Source: Bacteroidota bacterium
Lineage (GTDB): Bacteria > Bacteroidota > Bacteroidia > Bacteroidales > Prolixibacteraceae
Reading direction: 5' to 3'
NCBI GenBank assembly: GCA_023251435.1
Contig: JAHEYU010000007.1
Span: 62,001 to 126,000 of the forward strand
Length of the DNA stretch: 64,000 bases
Positions 63,313 to 64,000 of this stretch are shown here, one piece after another (position 1 is the first letter of the stretch; each line of letters opens with the position of its first letter). The notes beneath the pieces were generated by a model, which worked only from the letters and a program-made list of their open reading frames with translations, did not search any database and was not told the DNA's origin. The translations under genes were made by a program, and so were the position numbers.

Positions 63313-64000
63313 ATGAGCACAACAAGACAATGGCAAACAATTCGCGAATACGAAGATATCTTCTTCGATTATTTCGACGGAATCGGAAAAATAACCATCA
63401 ACCGCGAACGCTACCGCAACGCGTTCAGGCCAACCACAGTAAATGAAATTAGCGATGCGCTCAAAATTTGCCGCGAAGATCAGCGCATTAATGTGGTGGT
63501 TTTGACCGGTGCTGGCGACAAAGCGTTTTGTGCCGGCGGCGACCAAACCGTAAAAGGTAAAGGCGGATACATCGATAAAGACGGCATTCCACGCCTCAAC
63601 ATTCTGGAAGTTCAGAAGCAAATCCGCTCGATGCCGAAACCGGTTATCGCGATGGTGAACGGCTATGCCATTGGTGGCGGACATGTGTTGCATGTGGTTT
63701 GCGATATCAGCATTGCCAGCGAAAATGCCATCTTCGGACAGACAGGGCCAAAGGTGGGAAGTTTTGATGCCGGATTGGGTTCGTCATATCTGGCAAGCAT
63801 TGTCGGACAAAAGAAAGCCCGCGAAATCTGGTTCATGTGCCGTCAGTACTCGGCTGCCGAAGCATTGGAAATGGGCCTGGTCAACAAAGTTGTTCCCTTC
63901 GATCAACTGGAAGATGAGGTAGTGGCATGGGCCCAGCAAATGCAGGAGCACAGTCCGCTGGCCTTACGAATGCTTAAACTGGGATTGAACGCCGAACTCG
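63313..64000 (+). CDS. menB: 1,4-dihydroxy-2-naphthoyl-CoA synthase (3' truncated by the window end)
   Basis: 229 residues visible, running off the window. Crotonase fold: [16 protein letters not shown] near residue 70, [20 protein letters not shown] near 117 and [20 protein letters not shown] near 140 match MenB, including the DQ and GSFDAG signatures specific to naphthoate synthase rather than general enoyl-CoA hydratases. It closes the second ring of the menaquinone headgroup. It belongs with menI-menF-menD but is separated from menD by about 2 kb of accessory sequence. Confidence 0.92.
   Translation, partial: MSTTRQWQTIREYEDIFFDYFDGIGKITINRERYRNAFRPTTVNEISDALKICREDQRINVVVLTGAGDKAFCAGGDQTVKGKGGYIDKDGIPRLNILEVQKQIRSMPKPVIAMVNGYAIGGGHVLHVVCDISIASENAIFGQTGPKVGSFDAGLGSSYLASIVGQKKAREIWFMCRQYSAAEALEMGLVNKVVPFDQLEDEVVAWAQQMQEHSPLALRMLKLGLNAEL

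Noticed and set aside
63126-63320. 64-residue open frame on the minus strand in the hairpin cluster
   Set aside because: It is made of the palindromic repeats and overlaps the menB start.
1-64000. CRISPR array, prophage, integrase, transposase or riboswitch
   Set aside because: No regularly spaced repeats, phage genes, recombinase motifs or recognisable aptamer folds were found; the palindromic repeats listed are the only repeat-like material.

Overview
The window is a chromosomal segment from a member of the Bacteroidota, most likely a marine or sediment Bacteroidia lineage of the Marinilabiliales/Prolixibacteraceae type (placement below phylum is inference). The grounds are a complete type IX secretion (T9SS) core operon (porP/sprF-gldK-gldL-gldM-gldN), the T9SS genes sprE/porW and porX side by side, the mostly Shine-Dalgarno-poor gene starts, and upstream elements matching the Bacteroidota -7 consensus TAnnTTTG before many genes. 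There is no plasmid, phage or CRISPR signature, and most of the window is ordinary chromosome with short intergenic gaps and many intrinsic terminators.

Layout. 1-3.6 kb: 3' part of a CCA-adding enzyme, a secreted EEP-family hydrolase and a beta-helix lipoprotein. 3.9-13.2 kb: envelope and amino-sugar metabolism (GH3/beta-lactamase fusion, a small HTH-like protein, a DUF1080 protein, a NagB/PIG-L fusion with its ROK regulator, a PHP phosphodiesterase). 13.5-22 kb: HGSNAT-like acyltransferase, CorA, PPK2, polyprenyl-phosphate glycosyltransferase, dihydroorotase, coiled-coil lipoprotein, patatin, tocopherol-cyclase-like protein. 22.2-39 kb is the T9SS neighbourhood: sprE/porW and porX, an MlaFE lipid transporter pair, a mannose-1-phosphate guanylyltransferase, a second GldK-like lipoprotein, gldN-M-L-K, porP, and a ureohydrolase-fold protein that has lost metal ligands. 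39-50 kb is housekeeping: topA, PBP1A, a DUF4837 lipoprotein, tatA, rseP-dxr-M23 peptidase, and an initiator tRNA-Met. 50-57.9 kb: MBL hydrolase, CE1-like esterase, two small Gly/Ala-rich secreted proteins, a DUF4395 protein, an M24 aminopeptidase and a Tat-exported GH36-like glycosidase.

The last 6 kb carries menaquinone genes: menI, menF, menD and a menB cut by the window end. Between menD and menB lies an AT-rich accessory block: a 60-aa membrane protein, a degenerate second copy of the menD 3' end, a 198-aa unknown protein, an agmatine/peptidylarginine-deiminase-family protein joined to it by a TAATG overlap, and a cluster of about six hairpins bounded by a 22-bp perfect inverted repeat. 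This block is the best candidate for something new here. Other points for a second look are the GldK paralogue isolated from the gld operon by a terminator, the degenerate ureohydrolase between topA and porP, three tandem repeats at the SprE C-terminus, and two families of dispersed palindromes between genes.
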